The notes beneath the pieces are model-generated. The model worked only from the letters and a program-made list of their open reading frames with translations, was not told where the DNA came from and ran no database searches. From the NCBI GenBank assembly GCA_030762895.1, contig CM061063.1, forward strand, positions 52,655,196 to 52,719,195: DNA of 64,000 nt. Reading direction: 5' to 3'. The stretch is from Sophora flavescens (Eukaryota > Streptophyta > Magnoliopsida > Fabales > Fabaceae). A program made the translations under genes and the position numbers. Shown piece by piece: positions 59,371-64,000 of this stretch. Each line of letters opens with the position of its first letter. The first letter of the stretch is position 1.

Positions 59371-59542
59371 GTAGTGGTTTTGGGACTGAGATAATGGTGA
59401 GAGAGAGACAGGGAAGTCAGAGAGAAGAAAATGGGACCAAATTGGTAAATTTGGAAAACTTAAGGACTTTAAAATAATAATAAAAATTTTTGCAAATAAA
59501 GGGTTGCTCATGGAGAGAGACATGTTGAGTCTCCCACCCTAA

Positions 59543-61640
59543 CCTTCGCCATGGAACCGAGGCAGATAACTACCCACTTTTCCCATTCCATAACTCCACT
59601 TTTTTAAATATTTTAATTTTGTTATTTTTTACTTTTAAATATCCATAAAAAATTATTTAAGACCATAAAAATATTACTATAAGAACTATTTTTTTTTATC
59701 TTATATATATTTGATAAGTTGTAATCAAATTTTTATTAACTTTTTAAATCTTAAATTAAAAGTATACCAACAGCGTAAAGTATATGTCCATAATTATTAC
59801 ATAATAATCATAAATATTATTTAAAATGTACTGAAAATATTAAAAATGTTTTTTTCATAATATAGATATGATAATCACCTTATTTATTTATTTATTTATT
59901 TGTTTGTTTATTTATATTTCATTTTTTTACCAATTACATTCAAATAACATTTGATATAGCATGAATATCTTGATAACTACAACATTTGTTCTCAAAACTC
60001 TATGTCATGGATAAAAAAAATCACATTATTCCCAATAAATTCAATAAAATTTTAAAAAAATTTAATTGCTAATCAACGCATTTTACAAAATACCTAAAAT
60101 AACATTTCTGATAATAATTTTTCAAATATATAATTTCCTGGGGAGTTAAGATTTTTTTATTACTTTATTTTATTGTTTAAATTTTAATATTTATTTATTT
60201 ATTTTGTCCTACGTGGTTTTAATTATGGGCCATATATTAGGCCAACCTTATGATGTATAGTTAGAGCAATGAAACTACAATTTAGAAGCACCCTAATGAC
60301 CCTAAATTAAGTATGAAACAATGACTTTTGTTATTTAGTTTCATCTCTCTCTCTCTCTCTTTTTTTATTATTTTGAACAGTATTTTTTTGTTCTATATTA
60401 TCTCACATATTTTTTTTATTAATTCCAATTTTGAGTTTTCTGGCTTATTTTCATCCTTTGTTGTTCTAATATTTTAAAAAAGAATAATTTGTTTTCTTCA
60501 TTTTCATCTCTCATCATGTATTGTTTTTTCAATCATCAATCTCTATGTTTTGAAAGAAATTAGTCATTGGCTATTGATTGAAGATACTCTTATTGCAAAA
60601 AAAAAAATATAATAATAACCAAACAAGCCGAACTTAGACTTTCAAGAAAACCTGTTTAATTATGCTTGGTAAGATTTAGGCTTTTGAAAAAGCATATTTA
60701 ACATACTAGACTAACCTATTTATTAAACATATATTTACATATAATTAAGAATTTTTATATTACATAATTTAATTATGATATATTAGTATGATATATTTAT
60801 TTTATATGCAATGAAAATAACTTTGTCAAAACTTATATCTATTTAAAAGTTGAGATTTTTTTTGTCAAAAAATTTAAGTTTCTTGTTACCTTAAAAAAAT
60901 ATGAAAATCTTCGTATAACAGATAATAAAAATGCAAAATACTTATATCTTATGACAAGAAAAACATGAAACACTCCTCTTAAAAAAAACAAACATGAAAC
61001 ACTCAAGCCAAAACATTATAAGTCAAAAGTAGACCTATTTTTTTTTTAAATGAAAGTCCAACCTAATCATACGCTCATTTCAATCAGGGTATTTCAACTT
61101 CAATTTCAAAAAGAGTAATGATTGTTGAACACCCCTCCCCCAAATATCATAGGAGAGGGGTGTTTTGCAACTTTAAAAATAATGTGAGGAGAGAAAAATA
61201 ACAAATAAAATATATGGAAAATATATAAAAATATGGTATACGTGTTCAAATGAAGTATGCAAATAATACAACTCATTTCAAAATCATAAAGTCTCATATT
61301 ATTTGGTGTAAAAAGGGTATTGTCCCTCAGAAATAGTAGAAATCATCGAAATGACTTTTTTCTCCCCCAACAAAATATTCTCCATACTCATGATAGGAGT
61401 CGAACCTCGAACCCCATACATCATACTTCAAAAATCTTTGACTAATAGCAAACGTGTTACTACGTTTTTTTTTTCCTTCTCTCGAGGTTAACATACGTGG
61501 CCACAAAACGAGCCGAAGAAGCATGCAACGGGCCCAAACCATAAAATTATTGGGCCGTCAGTTACCCCGAACGATGTCCATTCAGACAAAGCTCTGGTTC
61601 AGATTCGGTTTATCAGATAGAAGAGAATAATAATAAATAA
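59543..61640. other. AT-rich upstream region of MBF1 copy 2
   Basis: Collinear with 31006-33095. It contains the (ATTT)n tract, an enlarged CT tract at 60344-60361 and the hairpin near 61128-61165. No gene. Confidence 0.5.
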
Positions 61641-61740
61641 TATAAAGGGAAGGGTTTCAGAAAATCTCATTATCATCTTCAGAAGCTTTTCGAACAACAG
61701 AAAACCCCAAAACAAACTCACAAAACCTAACCACAGAACC

Positions 61741-64000
61741 ATGTCGGGTGTTGGCCCTATTTCTCAGGATTGGGAACCCGTCGTCCTCCGCAAGAAAGCC
61801 CCCACCGCCGCCGCCAAGAAAGACGAGAAAGCCGTCAACGCCGCCCGACGCGCCGGCGCCGACATCGACACCGTCAAGAAATGTTCGTTCTAGCTTTTGT
61901 TCTTGTCGCGTCTGAATCAATTATTTTACCCAATTAAAATTGCGTTTATTACCATAAAAAATGTATGAACTAATAGTTTTATTGTTTTATTATTAATTTT
62001 ATTAAATTTCTGATCTGAACGTCGTATGTTGACGCTTTGGTGTTGCGGCAGAAGATTTAATTTTCGAATTTAGTTTTAATTTTCGAATTTAGTTTTTTTT
62101 TTTGAAATCTTTTGAAGGGTTAGGGTAAAGAATTGATTTTGATGATCATCTAGTTTGGGGGTTCTTGAAAATTGAAATTAAGCTAATTCCTAATAGAAGG
62201 ATTGCGTGTGCTATAAATAATCTTTTAAGCTAATTCTTGATAGGGTTTCTTGGTTGGGTAGTTTGAATGTTGATCGTTTCAATTATTGTCTTTGCAGTTA
62301 ATGCTGGAACAAACAAAGCTGCCTCTAGCAGCACTTCATTGAACACAAAGAGGCTGGATGATGATACAGAGAATCTAACTCGTGAGTTATACACACTCTA
62401 GCCATTTACATAGACTAATTGTTTATTATTTTCTGCCACTGAAAGAACCTTAGTGAACCTAGTTTTGAATAAGCAATTATATAGGGAGAATCAAGAGCTC
62501 AATTATCTAAACAATGTTATACTTCATAAGGGGTGTTTGCAGTTAGGGGATCTTCCGTGAATTGACTTATTTGTCCTGCTTTAGTATTTTCGAACTACAA
62601 TACTTTGCCTGGAGCATGTTTTGTTTGGTGGTTTGATATTTGGTAGAGTTATCAATCCCGGATAGTTGAGCGGAGCGACCGGCCCCGAAAACGCTATAGC
62701 GAGATAGCGCATAGCGGAACGGCCGCTGTTTTAGACAAGTGGGGAGAAGTGATAAGGGAGGAGGGAGGAGACACAGTAGGATAAGAGGGAAGAAGTAGAG
62801 GGAGAAGGGACGAACGATCTAGAACTGCTAAAACTTAAAAGAACGTGACTGCGGGGGAGAGAGTAGGAGGAAGAAACAATACAAAACAATGATAAAATAG
62901 AGATTTCTTGCCTGGAGCATGTTTTGTTTGGTGGTTTGATATTTTGTAGAGTTATCAATCCCGGATAGGCTGAGCGGAGCGGCAAACCCAAAACGCTATA
63001 GCGAGATAGCGCATAGCGGAACGGCCGCTGTTTTAGACAAGTGGGGAGAAGTGATAAGGGAGGAGGGAGGAGACACGATGAGGATAAGAGGGAAGAAATA
63101 GAGGGAGAAGGGACGAACGATCTAGAACCGCTAAAACTTAAAAGAACGTGACTCGGGTGGGGAGAGAGTAGGAGGAAGAAACAATACAAAACAATGATAA
63201 AATAGAGATTTCCTGAGTTTAAGTGAGGGTAAAATAAAGATTTACTAAGTATAAGTGAGGGTAAAATAGAGAATTGAAGTGTTAAAGAGAGGGTAAAATA
63301 GGAAGAGAGGAGAAAAGAGTGACCTAACTCCTGAAAAACCCAGATCTTATTGCAGCCGCCGCAGGAGAGCATGCATGACACCTCAACAGTGGCGCCGATG
63401 ACTGGGTTCGGTCGGAAGAGGCTCGTCGGAGGCTTATATGGACAGAACTTCGACCCATGTTACAATAGCGGCCCGAAATCGCCTGCTCCACCGCTGTCGG
63501 TGCTAATTCCGTCGCTAAAGCGGCTGTGACCGCCTCGACTGAAAAACGCTCCGCCCCGCCCTGCCTCGCTCCTCCGCTATAGCGCGCTATTAAGTACCCT
63601 GTGTCTATATTCTCTTTTCAACAGGACTATATTTCTGCCTTTTCTCTGAATAGTAGTTATCTGTTTGGTAGGTTCAGCATATGAGTGAACCGAAGGTACT
63701 GAATACTGATACAATCACCATCGAAATAATTTGTAAATACTTTTACTATTGCTAACTTTTGGAATATCATAACAAAGTGTTTGTAAGTGGTATTAGATAT
63801 TATGATTATTTTACGTAATTGATTGGAAATTCTCTTTTGGTAGCTTTTATTTTCTATTTTTTTGATTTCACAACTTAAATTTTAGTTATAGAAATCAATG
63901 GTTAAACCTTTATTCTAAGCATAACTCAGAAAAAGGATGTGTGACTTGGACATGGTCGTGTGAACTTTGTTCAATGTGTTATTTAATATTTGGTGGAGAT
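61741..64000 (+). CDS. MBF1: MBF1 copy 2, exons 1-2 only (cut by window end)
   Basis: Exon 1 (61741-61882) is identical to copy 1. Exon 2 (62298-62381) differs at one synonymous base (ACA for ACT, Thr). Splice sites and the upstream TATA-like box are retained. The encoded part is residues 1-75, the MBF1 N-terminal domain; the helix-turn-helix exons would lie beyond 64000. Intron 1 differs from copy 1 by a few bases. Whether this is a second gene or the other allele cannot be told from here. Confidence 0.85.
62605..63210. repeat. ~303-bp tandem duplication in intron 2 of MBF1 copy 2
   Basis: Units start at 62605 and 62908, matching 34074 and 34378 in copy 1. Small differences (for example cggatagttgagc, gcggcaaacccaaaacgc) are private to this copy. 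The long minus-strand open frame 62731-63381 is a by-product of this repeat. Confidence 0.85.

Larger units (their letters stand above)
54219..64000 (+). repeat. copy 2 of the hAT-MBF1 duplicated block
   Basis: Direct and collinear with 26667-35463. It contains the end of hAT (right TIR to 56646, TSD gctgctcc 56647-56654), the right ends of the Tourist MITE (to 57109) and outer element (to 57330), the GC-rich island (57568-59542), the 13-bp hairpin (61128-61165), MBF1 exons 1-2 and the intron-2 tandem repeat. It is about 1 kb longer, mainly from the 58379-59370 insertion. It is cut by the window end. Confidence 0.95.

Noticed and set aside
62731..63381. 216-codon minus-strand open frame
   Set aside because: It lies in the tandem repeat of MBF1 intron 2, is Leu/Ser/Pro low-complexity with internal self-similarity, and the matching region of copy 1 is broken by stops. 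No domain.

Overview
This is a plant nuclear window: AT-rich and gene-poor, with introns and layered transposons. Several repeats resemble legume (Fabaceae) DNA, and a clover/medic/vetch-type genome is my guess, but I cannot fix the species. There is one complete host gene, a four-exon MBF1 transcriptional coactivator (33198-36583, + strand). Its first two exons occur again at 61741-62381 in a second copy that runs off the window end. Almost everything else is mobile DNA in varying decay.

Layout. 1-2440: end of a Ty3/gypsy-like element with an LTR. 4412-10877: a broken L1-type LINE. 11831-16501: a broken Ty1/copia element with ~97% identical LTRs. 17856-18176: a small MITE. 18245-29787: a five-deep transposon nest. 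An outer TIR element was hit by a Tourist-like MITE (TSD TAA), then a ~4.2-kb hAT transposon (TSD GCTGCTCC), then a giant solo LTR (TSD GTGGG), then a second solo LTR (TSD TATAT). 29788-36745: MBF1 with its upstream region and repeat-filled second intron. 38918-47093: a minus-strand copia element (TSD CATCA) carrying a gypsy-like solo LTR (TSD CTCAT). 47257-47573: a Mutator-like MITE. 48523-51107: an LTR plus primer-binding site. 51356-53530: minisatellites and tandem LTR-like units. 53719-54218: exactly 500 N. 54219-64000: a direct second copy of 26667-35463.

The two copies of the hAT-MBF1 block share old internal rearrangements, including a 431-bp tandem duplication in the transposase and a ~304-bp tandem duplication in MBF1 intron 2. 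They differ by one clean 992-bp hAT insertion found only in copy 2. That insertion carries a captured 3' exon of a 4-coumarate-CoA-ligase-like acyl-CoA synthetase ending in the peroxisomal signal SKL. The block may be a true segmental duplication or two haplotypes placed in series by the assembler; the adjacent 500-N gap makes the second option serious.

The least expected signal is in the LTRs. In four of them, a GC-rich island of short palindromic words lies just upstream of the TATA box. Two sibling solo LTRs have alignable backbones but different palindromic words, as if the motif set had been exchanged or rewritten.
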